Below, piece by piece: positions 23,140-38,100 of a stretch of 64,000 nt of DNA. How positions within the stretch are numbered: position 1 is the first letter of the stretch; each line of letters opens with the position of its first letter. Under the pieces are notes generated by a model that searched no databases, was not told where the DNA came from, and saw only the letters and a program-made list of their open reading frames with translations. The DNA comes from Ovis canadensis (Eukaryota; Chordata; Mammalia; Artiodactyla; Bovidae): assembly GCF_042477335.2 (NCBI RefSeq), contig NC_091255.1:21678501-21742500 (forward strand), read 5' to 3'. The position numbers were made by a program, and so were the translations under genes.

Positions 23140-26100
23140 CTTTTTAAAAACAAACAAAATCTTATGTACTATTTTATAAGCTTATTTTTTCTACTTAATA
23201 TATTATTTCATGTCACTGTATTTAGATGTATATCAGCATTTTCAATGGCTATAGAATATTCCATTTAACAGATTTATTACAGTTTATTTAGCAGATCCGT
23301 ATTGATGGATGCTCAGGTTTATTTTAGTCTTTCACTTTGATAAAGCATGCTTTGATAAACACCCTTGTACATGCATATGTGTGCATTTTGTCTAAAAGTA
23401 GTACTGTCCAATGTAAATATAGTGCCAGTCACATACATAATTTCAAATTTCCTAGTAATCAAATTTTTAAAAAGAGTGAAAAGAAACAGGTAAAAGTAAT
23501 TTCTGTAGCATATTTTATTTAATGGAGTATATTAAAAATGTAGTTAACATATAGTCAATATATAAATATTAATGAGATAGATACCTTACATAAATATGTA
23601 CTTTTTATGTCAGGTCTTTGAAATTTTCAAAGTATATTCTGTATTTACAGCTCCTCTTAATTTGGACTAACCACATTTTGAGTGCTCAGTAGCCAGATGT
23701 GACGAGTGAATACGGTATTGGGCAGCATAGGTCTACATTCCTGTAAATTGGATTGGTGGGACAAAGGGATTGTACTTCTGTTTCTTTTTTAGGCTTTTGG
23801 AAGATACGGCCAAATTGGCCTTTAGAAGAATTTTAACCATTTAAATTCTCATCTGTAACAGTTGTTTTCCTCTAGTCCTGCCACCACAGAGCATTCTTGA
23901 TCCTCTTATTTTTCCTAAACTGTAGGTGAGAAATGAAGGCAGTCATTTCTTGATAACTTTCTGTTTAATATTTACACAATACCTGTTCACCTAGCTTTGA
24001 AATCTGTGCTGCTTTTGGTGTGTTTCTTAGGGAATGAGTTCTACATAGGAAGACTTTTGGTCCCTATTAAGCTGCTCCTGGATTTGTCCAATGTGGTTCA
24101 TTAGGCATTTATACTATGTAGAGAGTCAAGTGGGGCCAGCAGAGCTAGTGCTTTTCCAAAGCGACCAAGTCGGAAACCAGGCGGAGTGTTAGATTCATAT
24201 GCCATGATTCCACCCACCCTGAAAAGATGAGCCCTACGTGGCTTGAAAAACTGCTGCAGCCAAGCTGGTCAGAACATTTGTTTTATTTTTGTGGGTTTTG
24301 GGAATTAGGGTTGTCTTCAACCCTAGAAGTAATCTTTAATGGTGACGAGTAGTTAGATAAGGAAGCAACCTGAACTAGTAGTGTTGGTGGCAATAGTTAG
24401 TGGCTGTCGTAGGAGTGGCAGTAATGTAACATACGCAGTAGAGTCACCTTATCCGCTGGCTTCACGGTGAAGTTGGACGTGTCGGTGAATGTCGCAGCCT
24501 CTTTGTATGGACTTTTCGTGAACTCACTTTTAACCATGTTTGCCTGACCAGAAGAAAAAGGGAGAGAGGAGCCGCTTAAGTAGTGCCTGTGGTTCTTCTA
24601 GCTGTCTTGCTCAGTGCGCTGGAGGAAGCGTGGATGGCAGGTGGAGTCTTTGGCCCCTGCAGTTATTCTTTGTTCGGGTACCTCTCCAGTGAGCATCTCG
24701 TCAGACAGACTGCAAGTCTAGTGGTTACAGTTGCAGCCTGCAGGCTTCATCCACATGGTCCCCAAATGTAATCATCCTGTGTTTAATGGACGAAGTGGCT
24801 GTCGTGTTTGAGGGGAGAAACCGACCATGTTGAACTTGCAGAGAGACTGTGGTGGTATACTTCCTGGGCAATTTTAGGAATTTGTAAAGTAGTTTTGTGA
24901 GAACTTTATTTTGGCTTTATGCTCAGACTATTTTTCTTTATTTATTTTCAAACTTTAAACTTTTTGTTTTGTATTTGGGTAGAGCTGATTGACAATGTTA
25001 TGTCAGGGGAGCAGGAAAGGGACTCAGCCGTACATACATTCAGGTATCCGTTCTCCTGAAAATCCCCTTCCCACCCAGGCTGGCACATAACACTGAGCAG
25101 AGTTCCCTGTGCTGTACAGAAGGTCCTTGTGGGTTATCCATTTCAAATATATATGCTCAGACTTTAGAACCTGGCCACTGCATAAGACACTGCTCTGTTA
25201 TTGTTATTTATGTCCTGACATTTATTCTTTTTCTTTTTTTAATGTGGACCATTTAAAAAATCTCCATTGAAGTTGTTGCAACATTGCTACTATTTTATGT
25301 TTTGTTTTTTTTGGTTGTGATGCATGTGAAATCTTAGCTCCCTGACCAGGGATAGAACCCTCACCCCCTGCATTGGAAGGGACCACCAGGGAAGTCCCTA
25401 ACACCTATGCTCAAATCTTCAGATTAAAATTATACGTGAATGTGATAAATAGAAACATTCAGGAAGACAACAGTCCTTTGCCTTATGTTCAGTCTCATTC
25501 TATTTCATTTTCCTTTTATAATATTAAATAACTTGTTTATATCTATTTCTTTATTCTTTGGTATGAAAGATTAGAATGCTGCTGACAGGTTAAGGCGAAG
25601 ATTGAGCATTGACCGTTTCACTTAGCAACACGATGGCCATCTGTGACCTTGATGAGCAGTTTTGGTGGGGTTGGAGGGATACAGGCTTGACTGGGATGCA
25701 TATGTGAGAGGACAGGAAAAAGGAATCTGAGATAGTGAGTGCAGACAACTCTTTCTAGGAATGTAACTTTATAGGGGAGCAGAGAAACGGAACATTGAAT
25801 GGAGAAGGATGTGGAGTCAAGAGAAGGGTTTTGTTTTTGAGATGGGAGGAATAACAGCATGTCTGTATATTGGTAAGAATGGTGCAGCACCTCCCTGGCG
25901 GCCCAGTGGTTAAGAATCCACCTGCTAATGCAGCAGTCAGGGGTTCGATCCCTGGTCCAGGCAGATTCCACATTGCTGCAGGGCAACTAAGCCCATACGC
26001 CACAATTACTGAGCCCATGCTCCGTAACAAGAGAAGCCACTGCAATGAGAAGCCCCCAACTAGAGAGTGGCCACCACTCGCCGCAGCTTGAGAAAGCTCA

Positions 26101-29100
26101 TGCACAGCATTGAAGACCCAGCGCAGCCAAAAAGCGATGTGCCGAGGGGAAATTGATGAGGCAGGGGAGGGACACCTGCTGTAGCAGTGTCCTTAAGGAG
26201 GTGAGTGAGATGGACGAGGGCGTGAGAATGGTGGCCCTTGCTAGTCGTGGGGACACTCTAAGTGTAGTGACAGGTGGGAAGACGGTATAAAAATAGACAC
26301 AGCTAGTTAGGAGTTTGAAAATTCTCTTCTGTCGGTTGTTCTATTTTTTTTGAAAAAGAAACCAAGGTTGTAAATTGCAAGTGAATAATAGAGGAGGAGG
26401 TGGGAGAAGTTTTGGGGAGAGGGTATGAGGTAGTCATTCCTATCCTTTTTCCACAACCCCTTTGCATTCTGCCATGCAACCCAGGTTTCTGTGCTCTAGC
26501 TCAGTCGGTAAAGAATCTGCCTGCAATGCAGGAGACCTGGGTTCTATTCTGGGTTCGGGAAGATCCCCTGGAGAAGGGAATGGCAGCCCACTCCAGTATT
26601 CTTGCCTGGAGAATCCCAGGGACGGAGGAGCCCGGCAGGCTACAGACCATGGGGTCGCAAGAGTCGGACACAACTTAGTGACTAAGCTACCACCACCCAT
26701 ATGTTGAACCTAGGAGTTGAAAATAAACAGCATTTGCCTTTTTTTGGCAGTAAGCAGCATTTACAATGTGTTAGTATCCTGTAAATAGGGCGGTGAAGAA
26801 CTGGAACATCACTTATTCATTTCTGTGTGTTCAGAGGCCTGCCTCCCCAGCTATGCAAAGGAGAACGTTCCTAGTTTGGCACAAGTTTGTAGTTCAAGTA
26901 GATCTTTTATAACCCTCCATCAGGTGCTTATAATCATGCTTTATTTTAGTTTGCTTCACATTTGGACTGTTTATTATATCATTTCTTCTCTAGGTCTCTG
27001 TATTTCCTTCCCCACCCCCCGCCCCACCCGCACCTTTCAGCTTGGTTTTATCGTCTCAATCATTTCCCCCCAGTCATGCCGTCTCTCCTCTTACACTTTC
27101 CCAGTTTGTGTGGGTTGTTCTCTGGGACCAGTGTGCTGGATCCTCTTGGGACTTCCTTTCCTTGCTCTTCTAGGGTGGAGCTCTTTTCTGGCTCTCTTGT
27201 ATTCCTGTACAGTAAGTCCCCTACATACATACAAGTTTGGTTCCACCAGAGTTAGCCTAGGTACCCAACTAACACAGTCGGCTATATAATACTGTACTGT
27301 AATAAGTTTATAATACTTTTCACATAAGTAATATGTAAAAAATAAAAGTGAAAACATTTTTAATCTTATAGGATGGTACCTTGAAAAGCACAGTAATACA
27401 GTACAGCGTGGATTTCCCAGGTGGCGCAGTGGTAAAACAATTCACCTGTTAATACAGGAGATCCAAGAGATGCAGGTTTAATCACTGGATCGTGACGATC
27501 CCCTGGAGGAGGGAATGGCACCCCACTCCAGTACTCTCACGTGGGAAATCCCATGGACGGAGGAGCCTGGCGGGCTGCAGTCCATGGGGCTGCAAAAAGT
27601 TAGACCAGACTGATCACACATGCGCAGCATAGCAGCTGGCATACCGGGGCCAGCCCTTGCATCTTTGGAAGCTTGTAACTGGAAGGCTTGTATGTAAGGG
27701 GACTTCTGTATTTCAGTTTATCAGTTTGTTGCCAAATATTCATGGGGAGTCAATTATCTGATTTCTCCTAGATTTAAAAATACTCTGCTCTCATTCATCA
27801 ATGAGGTGTTCTTAATGGATATACATTTCGGGGTTGAAAATTACTTTGTCTTAGAACTTGAAAGTACTGCCCTATATGAATTTCCTTTTGTTACTGCCAG
27901 AAATTCCCACAAGCTTGGTGGCTTAAAACAGCACAGATTTGTTGTCTCATGTTTCTGGAGGTTAAAAGTCCTAAAACCCAGGTGTCAGCAGGGCTGTGCT
28001 TCTTCCAGAGACCCTCGGGGAGCTCCTGTTTCCTTGCTTTCTCCGTAGTCTTGAGGCTGTCTGCATTCCTTGGCTCGTGGCTCCCTTCCATCTTCAATAC
28101 CAGTGATCCCATCACACCAGGCGTTGCTTTTCTGACTTTGACCCTAACCACTTCTCTCTGGTAAGGACCTCATGTTTCCACTGGGCCCACCTAGCTAATT
28201 CAGGCTACTCTTCCCGTTGCAGATCCTCAATGTAATCATACCCGCGAAGTCGTTTTGCCTGTAAGGTAACGTATTCACAGGTTCTGAGGGTTAGAATGTG
28301 GACATCTTTGGGGGCCATTGTTGAGCCTACTGTCTGTCATCCAGGTATTGTCCAAGAGACAGTGGTTGCCCGTTTGAGTCTCATTCCTTTGCTGGTGACT
28401 TGTTTTTATTAGGGCTCTTCTCTTGGTTTTTGAAACTGCCTAAAGTGTTATCTAGCTATGGTTCCTTTGTTACTCGTGCTGAGTATTTACTAGGCCCGTT
28501 TAGTCTGAAGACTGCGTTGTCCTTCAGTTTGGGGAAAATCTCTTTAATATTTGTTGAGTAATTTTCTTTCCTCGTTATGTCCGCTCTCTTTTTTTGCAAG
28601 CTATTATATTTTTAATAGCTTCTTTTGTTTTTTGAATGCTCCTTTTTGGGTAATTAGTGTACTTAAAGTATGTTATGTATATTTAAAGCTGTTTTGTTTT
28701 ATATTGACTTTAGTTGTTAAAAGTATTCCTGTCTCTACCAGCTTTTCTGTTTACTCTGGACTTTTTTCTTCTCTTCTAAATTTTTATCCAAGTTATATCT
28801 GTATATAAAGAGTCAAGTAATTCTATAAATTCTTATTATGAAAACTTATCTACTGACTGTACACTCCACCCCCTTGCCATAGCCCATTCTCCTAAAGCAG
28901 CAGTTACATTTTAAATTATTATTATTATTTTTTGAGTTCGTGAGTTTATCTCTCCGTCTCTAGTTGACATGTTTTTGTTCCTACTCCATCTTTCATCTTG
29001 AGGCATTATTTATTGACTTCTCATTATGAAAATGAGGACTTAGCCTTGTTCCTGCTATAGTCATGCACACTCTCTGTCCCTTCCTGGTTGTGTTGTAATT

Positions 29101-32100
29101 TGGTTAGATCAATAGTCAGTGTTTACATTGTTATGTCTGTGTAAACACTGTTCACAGCTGAGCCGTGTAATACATATACCATGATTATTTTCCCTTTCCC
29201 ACACACCATTTTGCTCTCTAGAGTTAGGAACTGTTACATTTCTGTTTGTTTTGTTTTCTCTGCAGTCATTCAAGCCTGAACTTTTCTCTAGTTGTTTCAG
29301 TCTCCCCTCAAGAGAATCAGTTGCATCAGATCTCCTGCCGGTTCTTGTTCCTAAAGACATCTTTCCCAGAGCCCTTTGTTTTGTCCCCTGTAATTTGATT
29401 TATTTATTTTTTGGCTGTGCTGGGTCTGTGTTGCTGCATGTGGGCTTTCTCTTGCTGCTGTGAGCGAGGCTAGTCTTGGTTGTGGGGTGCGGGCTTCTCA
29501 TGCAGTGGACTCTCCTGTGGGGCGCGGGCTCTAGAGCACGGGCTCGGTAGTTGTGGCGCACGGGTTCACTTGTTCCACAGCACATGGGATCTTCCCGGAC
29601 CAGGGATCAAACCTGGGTCTCCTGCTTTGGCAGGCAGATTCCTTACCACTGAGCCACCAGGGAAGCCCTCCCAGAACCTTTTGACCTGCTCTAAGCTGGA
29701 CCGTTCCCCTTTTCCAGGGCCCGGCCATCACGCGGGGAACTCCCTTCAGCACCATCCTAGGGGTTACCTTCGCTTCCTGCTTCTGTGGATCTCCTGGTCA
29801 GGATTTTTCTTGGCTTGCTCACTTAGTTTGGTGAAGCAAGTCTTCTAGTAGTTTGTTGAGAAAGAGTGGACAAGAGGAAAACACTTTTTACACCTTGACT
29901 GTCTGAAAGTCCCTTTACTCTATCATTACAATTGATTCACTTGCTGACTGTGTGTAGACGTCTATAGAGTATTCCCTTGCCTTCCACCTTCTGAAGTTGC
30001 TGTTGATGAGTCCAAAGCCATTCTGATCTACTGATTTTTCCTCCCCATAAATTCTTTGTCCAAGGAACCTTGGAATTTCATGATGCTGTGCCTTGGCGTG
30101 GATATGCAGGCCTTTTCAGTCTGGAGGCTCGTTTCTTTCAGTCCTGGGAAATTGTCTTGAAATTACTTTGTTAGTGATTTTCTTCCTTCTGTTTTCTCTT
30201 CTTTCTGGAAGGCCAAAAGGTCATTTGATGTTAGACTTTTCCTCTGATTTTCTTTATTTTTTCCCCTTCAGTTTCCTAGTTATTTTTGTCTTTCTTTTCT
30301 CCCCTCTTCTCACTTCCTAAGACATTTCTTTGGCTTTATTTCCTCATCTACTGAGTATTTTTGTATCTTCTGTCATCCTTTAATTACTGTTACTTCTCTG
30401 GGGATATGCCTGGGTGTGTGTGTGTATGTGTATTTTTAAGAGTTCTTCTGGCATAGTCTGCTTTCTCCAAGCTGCTTTCTTTTGTTTTCACCTGGTTGTA
30501 GTACGTTAGATGTTTTCCTCAAATACTTGGTGATCTTTTGTCTACTGTTGACTTTTAAGAGTGGGGTACTCGAGAGCTGATGAACAGTTTTGTATGTTTG
30601 GGCAGGGCTCTTTGTCCGTGGTTTCTGTTGTAAAGTGATCTGTCTGGGCCGTGTGGGGAACACCCATGTTGGCATCTTTACATCTCGGCTCGTTATGGGG
30701 TCTTAGCTGCCAGAGGACTTCTAATCTCCTGCCTGGCTGCCAGCCTTGTAGGAGGCTGGTAGGCTGGGGGGGGGGTCTCAGCATTCAATCTGGAAACTAC
30801 AGCTTTTTCTTCCTGTTTTGAGAATTATGCCCTTGCCTCAGCTGTGTCTGGTGTACCCCTGTCCAGAGACGCTAATGTTTAACTCTCTTCAAAGGATAAA
30901 CTTCTCAACTTCTGCCTGAGTAAAAGAATTGTGTTGACTGTAGCCCTGCCTGCCTCTGGTCTTCTAGAGGTGCTGGTTCTTCAGTCTTGTGAGGTTGTGT
31001 TCATGGACCATGGGGGGACTGCTTCCTGTTCTTCTCTGCTGGCACCAGAGTCAGCTTGCTCAGGTTTGCTATGTCAGTTATTTGTCCATCTGCTTTTTCT
31101 TTTTTAACTGGTTTATTGAGGTATAATTGACATATATTGAACTGCATGCAGTTCCCATTTCTCTGCTCCCCTATAAAGTATTCCCTGTAAGAGTTGTCTG
31201 TACTCACTCTCTTAAATCCCTTTCTTTTACTCTCTCATGAATGCATTCCATCAAGCCCGTGTCCTTCTCACTCCGCCAGAACTGCTCATCAGGATCACAG
31301 AAGACCATCACAGTCCTGAGTTAAATGGTCAGTTCCCAGTCCTCATCTTACTTAACCTGTCAGCAGCTTCTGTACAGTTGGACCTCTGTGTACACTCATG
31401 AAGCCATCGCCAAGAGTCAGACACGGCTGAGCACACACACGCATGAAGCCATCATCACATCAAGATAATGAACGTATTCCTCATCCCCAGAAGTTCCTCA
31501 GCCTCTTTGTAATCTCTCCTCCTGCTCCTCCCATCCCTCGGCAACCAGGAATCTATGCTCTGTCACTGTAGATGGGTTTGCATTTTCCAGAATTTTGTAT
31601 AAATGGGATCATGCAGTTCATGCTCTTTCTGTCTGTCTTTCACTCAGTGTAGTTATTTGGAGATTCAGCCATGCTTTTGCCTATATCAGTAGTTCATTGC
31701 CTGTAATCCCTGAGTAGTAGTCCATTATCTGCAATAGTATATTTGCTTTGTTTTGTTTCTAGTTTTTAGCTGTTACAGATAAAGCTGCAGTGAACATTTG
31801 TGTGCATGTTGTATGGATATATACTCCTGTGTCTCCTGAATGACTAAGAACGGAATGGCTAGGTCACATGGTAAATGTGTCTAATTTTCATAGAAACCGC
31901 CAAGCTGTTTTCTGAAGTGCTTAGACCATTTTACAATCCTACCAGCAGCGTATAAAAAAATTCCACTTGCTTCATATCCTCATTAACACTTGGCATGGTC
32001 AGTCTTTTTAATTTCAGACATTCTAATCACCGTATAGTCCGTTGGCTTTTTCAGCTTCCAAAACTTAGTTGCTGTCGTTCTCTCTCATCCAGGCATATCT

Positions 32101-35100
32101 CGGAGATATTATAGATTTGTTTCCAAACCACTGCAGTTCCCTTAAAGTGAGTATTGTGATGAAGTGACTCACATGAATTCTTTGGTTGCCAAGCGCATAT
32201 GAAAGTTCAGTGCAGTTTGGTTGCTAAGTTGTGTGCAACTCTTTGCAACCCCATGGACTGCAGCACACCAGGCTTCCCTGTCCTTCACCATCTCCTGGAA
32301 TTGGGTCACACTTATGTCAGTTGAGCTGGTGATGGTATCTAACCATCTCATCCTCACTAGTCCCCTTCTCCTCCTACCTTCAATCTTTCCCAGCATCAGG
32401 GTCTTTTCCAATGAGTCACTGTTCACATCAGGTGACCAAAGCTGCAGCATCAGCATCAGTCCTTCTGATGAATATTCTGGGTTGATTTCCTTTAGGATTG
32501 ACTGCTTTGATCTCCCTGCTGTCCGAGGGACTCTCAAGAGTCTTCTCCAGCACCACAGTATGAAAGCATCAATTCTTTAGCATTCAGCCTTCTTTATGGT
32601 CTCTCACATCCTTATATGACCACCAGAAAGTTATGTATGTACTAGACTATTAAGTGTACAGTAGCGTTATGTCTAAAAAAACTACATACCTTTATTGAAA
32701 AATACTTTAGTGCTAAAAAACACTAACCATCATCTGAACCTTCAGTGACTCAATCTTTTTGCTGGTTAGGGTCCTGCCATGATGTTGATGGCTGCTCCCT
32801 GATCAGAGTGGGGGTTGCTAAAGACTGGAGTGGTTGTGGCACTTTCTTAAAATAAGACAACAATGAAGCTTGCCACATCAATTGACTTTTCCTTTCACGA
32901 ATGGTTTCTCTGTAGCATGGAGTGCTGTTTGATGGCATTTTATTCACAGTAGAACTTCTTTCAAAATTGGAGTCAGTCCTTTCAAACCCGCCTACTGCTT
33001 TATCAACTAAGTTCATGTCGTATTCTAAATCCTTTGTTGTCATTTCAACAATTAATGAAGTCCACCATCTTTTATGGACATGGTTTGTAGCACCCCAAAG
33101 TAATGACAATAGTACATCAAAGATCACTGATCACAGATCCCATAACAAATATAATAGTGATGGAAGCATTTGAAATACTGTAAGAATTGCCAAACTGTGG
33201 CAGAGACACAAAGTGAACAAATGCTATTGGGAAAATGATGCTCAATGCGGGGTTGCACAAACCTTCAATTTGTAAAAACACAGTATCGGCAGAGTGCGAT
33301 GAAACAAGGTATGCTTGAACTTGATCCTTCTTTTGTGGGTTTATTCCTTTTAAATTTACTTCTAGCCAGTGGAATAGAATCAGTTCAGTTCAGTTCAGTT
33401 CCGTCGCTCAGTCGTGTCCAACTCTTTGCGACCCCATGAATCGCAGCACGCCAGGCCTCCCTGTCCATCACCCTCTCCCGGAGTTCACTCAGACTCATGT
33501 CCACCGAGTCAGTGATGCCATCCAGCCATCTCATCCTCTGTCGTCCCCTTCTCCTCCTGCCCCCCCATCATCAAAGTCTTTTTCAGTGAGTCAACTCTTC
33601 GCATGAGGTGTCCAAAGTACTGGAGCTTCAGCTTTAGCATCATTCCTTCCAAAGAAATCCCAGGGTTGATCTCCTTCAGAATGGACTGATTGGATCTCCT
33701 TGCAGTCCAAGGGACTCTCAAGAGTCTACTCCAACACCACAGTTCAAAAGCATCAATTCTTCGGTGCTCAGCCTTCTTCACAGTCCAACTCTCACATTCA
33801 TACATGACCACAGGAAAAACCATAGCCTTGATAGTGAGTTCAAAATTAGATTCACACAAATACAGGCAATTGGTTTCTTAAAAAGGTACAAAGTCAGTGA
33901 GTGGGGAGAGAATAAATAGTCTTTTCAACAGGTTATGGTATAACAGTAGTACATTCATTGGCAAAGAAAAAAAATAAACTACAGCTCATACTTTATACAA
34001 AAATTAACACAAAATAGGTCATTGACTTGCGTGTAAAATGTAAAACTGTATAGTGTTTTGAAGAACATGTGGGAGAAAAATCATCATGATCTTTAGTTAG
34101 AGTTCTTAAATCATCAAAAGCATAATCCATAAAAGAACAAATTGATGATTAGGCTAAATCAGAATTAAATCTTTTGGTCTGTGAAAGACGCATTAACAGA
34201 ATGAAGAGACAAGCTACAGACCAAAGGAAAATATTTGCAAATCACACATAACAAAGGATTTATGTCTAGAGTATATAAAGAACTCTCAAACCCAACAATA
34301 GAAAATACCCTTAAAAAAAAAGGCAAAATATTTGAACAGAAACTTTACCAAGGAAGATATAGGATGACAAATAAGCACATGAAAAGATGTTTATTTAACA
34401 TAATTATTAAAATCACAAGGAGATGCCCCTGTATACCTATTACCATGACTAAAAGCAAATACCTAACAACATCAAGTGTCAGCAAGGGTGCAGAGCAACT
34501 GGAACTTCCTTGCATTGCCGGTGGGAATGCAGAATGGTCTAGCCATGTTGTAAGAAAGCTTAGCAGTTTTAATTTTTTTAATAAAGTTAAATGTATGATG
34601 ACCAGCAGTCCTCCTCTTAGATATTTTCCCTAGAGAAATGAAAACATACATCCACATACAGACTTGTATGTATGTGTTTATAGCAGCATTAATTATAATC
34701 ACCAAAAACTTTGGAAACCGCTCAGATGTCCTTCAGTAGGCAAATGGATAAACTGTGGCATATTCTTTTCAGCAATAAAAAGGAGCAGAATATTGATAAA
34801 AGGCAGAATTGTGGATGAATCTCAAAGGTATTATGCTAGTGAAAGACGCCAGTCTCAAAAGATTATATACATTAACGTTCCCTCTATATGACATCTTGGA
34901 AACGGTAAGACTAAAGGGTCGGAGAACAGATCAGTGGTGGGCGGAGGTTAGGGGTGGGGGAAGGGCTTGACGACCAAAGGGGCAACCTTGCTTTCTTCTT
35001 TGTTTCCTGTATGTCTCTGTTCACCTCTTCAGTAGCCTCATTTCTTCCTTTTAAAAATGGTTTATTTATTTGTGGCTGCATGGAGTCTTAGCTGCAGCAC

Positions 35101-38100
35101 GGTTCTCTAGTTGAGGCACCCAGGCTCAGTAGTTGCAGTGAGCAAGCTTAGCTGCCCTGCAGCGTGTGGGATCTTAGTTCTCCATCCAGGGTTCGAACCC
35201 ATGTCCCCTGCACCAGAAGGCAGTTTTTTAACCACTAGACCACCAGGAAGTCCTAACCTCATTTCCTTGGAGAGTTTCCCATCTGTTTTGCCAGTGGCTT
35301 GCCTCTGAACCCTTCTGCTTGGCTGGTTTGAGAACATTTTGCTTGGATTGCAGGAGTCGTATAAATAGTTGTGTGCTTATTCCCATATAACTCTGGGAAC
35401 ATCTCTTATGGTAATGGGTGCATGATACAGTACTTCTCAGAGTGGAGGAATGGGCTGCATCAACCTGTAGTGTCATTTTCACCTGAAAAATATATCTCTG
35501 GTACTAAAAACTTACCCAGGAGAGAATAATAGATGACGCAGAGCTTCTAGATTTTGATGTGGGTTAGAACTGAAAAATGAGATGTCTTTAAACTCCTTTC
35601 CCTTTTCTTCTCTGATAAGTGATATAATGTGGTTTGGACACTCAGAGATTCCTGAGATTCCAGGTTCTGGTTGATGATTTACTGCAAAATTGCTTATAAA
35701 TTGAAGTAGAAAATGTTTTGCAGACCTGGCAGCTTTCTGGCTTCACACCCATTTGTCACCCAGCATTTCCCTTTGTGTATAGAACAAGAATTAATTAGGC
35801 TGCACTGCAGGAAAAGTTTATGGCTGTAATTTATATAGGATGAATTTCTTTTTAAAGAGACAGCATTGTTTCGTTACACCTATATACATATAAGTGTGTG
35901 TATATATAAAGTAGGTTTTTTCCCCTTAAAGCAGTGTCTGTGAGCCTTTGGAGTGAACACTCATTTTTCTGCTTAACTCTAGATGTTGGTGGAATAGATG
36001 CTTTTATGGTGATTGCTTTCTGATGAAACCATTGGGGTTTTTGTTTCTCATTTTTAAAATCATTGTATACTAGGGAGCGGGTCTCAGTTTTAGGTTTGTG
36101 TTTTTAGACATTGGTCAGACTTGTCTGGTTTCCAAAGCTTTGTATTCTTTTGGTTTCTTGGAAGACTTTTTTTTTTAGGGTCTTGCTCATTCAATTAATG
36201 TTTTCATAATCAATGCAAGTCAGAACTTGCAATTTGTTCCTGATTTGCACATTAAAGAGCTCCATTAATTAAGAATCCTGGTGTTTGGCATGTTCCCGCA
36301 GGATCTGTGCATTATTTACATGGTAAAAGTGCAGGATGCAAGTTTTCCCCATTGTAGTGGCAATTGCTGTTAATCCTGCCTTTTCTTTCTTGCCTTTTTT
36401 TTTTTTTTAAAAAAAAGCACCATTTTTTTTTTGGCTTTCAAATAACAATTCCCAACTCATTGAAACTCCTTGGGGATACATTGTACCAAAACTGGAACAA
36501 GTGATCCAAATGAGGGGCCACAGGAAGAGCAGAAAATAAATCCTTTGTTTAAAGGGGAAAAAAAAAACCTGTGGAAGAGGTAGATTCTCTGTGTTTGGTT
36601 TTTGTTGGATGTTTCACTTGGCTAAAGGTGGAAGTGTAGTTCTGTTTACTCTGAATTTGCAGATTACGACACCCCCCCCCCCCATAATAGTAGTTGTATG
36701 GATAAATGTGGTTGCCTTTCATAACCCAAATAACCCAGACATTTGATGAACATACTCCCTATGCTTATGTCAAGTAAGCTGTTTTATAATATTCCAGTTT
36801 TGAGTTTTTCAGCTTTTTCATGAAATCACTTTCCAGAGTGTTTCCTGGTACCATTTCTTTTGGAAGCCTTGGTCAAAGCCGGAGGTGGTCTCCATCCTGA
36901 TACATTCAGTTCAGTTCAGTCACTCAGTCGTGTCCGACTCTTTGCGACCCCGTGAATCGCAGCACGCCAGGCCTCCCTGTCCTGGTGTAAAAGCAGCTGG
37001 AAACGTGAAATCAGATCACTGGTTAGCAGGTTCCTGCTTTCCAGTTTCATCCGTGGCCAATGCTTATCCTACTCATAATGTATTTCCCCAGGAGTAGCTA
37101 GTCCATCTTTAAAAGTACTATGAGAAGCTGCAAAGCATTTTTTGAATTAGTGGAGACATTCTTTTTCCCCTGGTATTTATGAAACTTGTTAGGGATTTTA
37201 TGAGACTTAATTTAATTTGTCCTTTTACTACTCTTCCATTACATTATATATGTAAACTCTTTACATATATCTTTGTATATATAAGGTATATATAAAATCT
37301 TCACTGTAAAAAATAAAAAGCATAAACAGTGGAGATGTAGGTTAAAGAATAAGTTGAAAGTTCTTCCACTCTCCCAAATCCCTCTTCCTCCTTCCTAGAT
37401 AAAACAATGGGGTGGGGGTGTGTATTCTTCCAGACATTTTAATATTTATATATTTTCTTCGCTGTACTTCTCTTTCCATTCAATGTTAATGGACATTTGA
37501 CAAGGAGAAGAGACTGGGGAGAAGGTGGTATGGGGGAAGAAAAGGCTATTGTGCTGTTGTTGTCTAGTTGCGCAGTGGGGTTTCTGACTCTTTGCAACCC
37601 CATGGACAGCAGCCCTCCAGGCTCTTCTGTCCCTGGCATTCTCCAGGCAAGAATCCTGCAGTGGGTTGCCATTTCCTCACCAACTATTGTTACTTATAAA
37701 TTTTTTTAGAGAAAGTCATTATGTCACAATACCTTTAAGATATAATTCTCTCGTCATTATTATATTTATTGTTGTTGTCATTAAGTCGCTAAACCGTATC
37801 TGTCTCTTTGTGACCCCGTAGACTACAGCTTGCCAGGCTCTTCTGTCCATGGGATTTCCCAGGCAAGGATACTGGAGTGGGTTGCCATTTCCGTCTCCAG
37901 GGGGTCTTCCCAACCCAGGAATTGAGCTCACATCTCCTGCATTGGCAGGCAGATTCTTTACCGCTGACACACCAAGAGGTGTGTTATTAGCTGTCTGTGA
38001 ATAAGTTTGCACATATGAGTTGCTTTGAGTGTTTGTTATGCTTGGACTGCACGTGACTTTAGTGTGAGTTCTTTGGTAATTTTTAATGAGCTCTCATGTA

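Noticed and set aside
27880-28345. Possible retroviral remnant with coding content
   Set aside because: Only LTR-type sequence of an old MaLR element is present; no gag, pol or env-like frame is seen.
32750-33127. 125-codon minus-strand frame suggesting a transposase gene
   Set aside because: It lies in the retained end of an internally deleted Tigger1 copy and lacks the transposase core.
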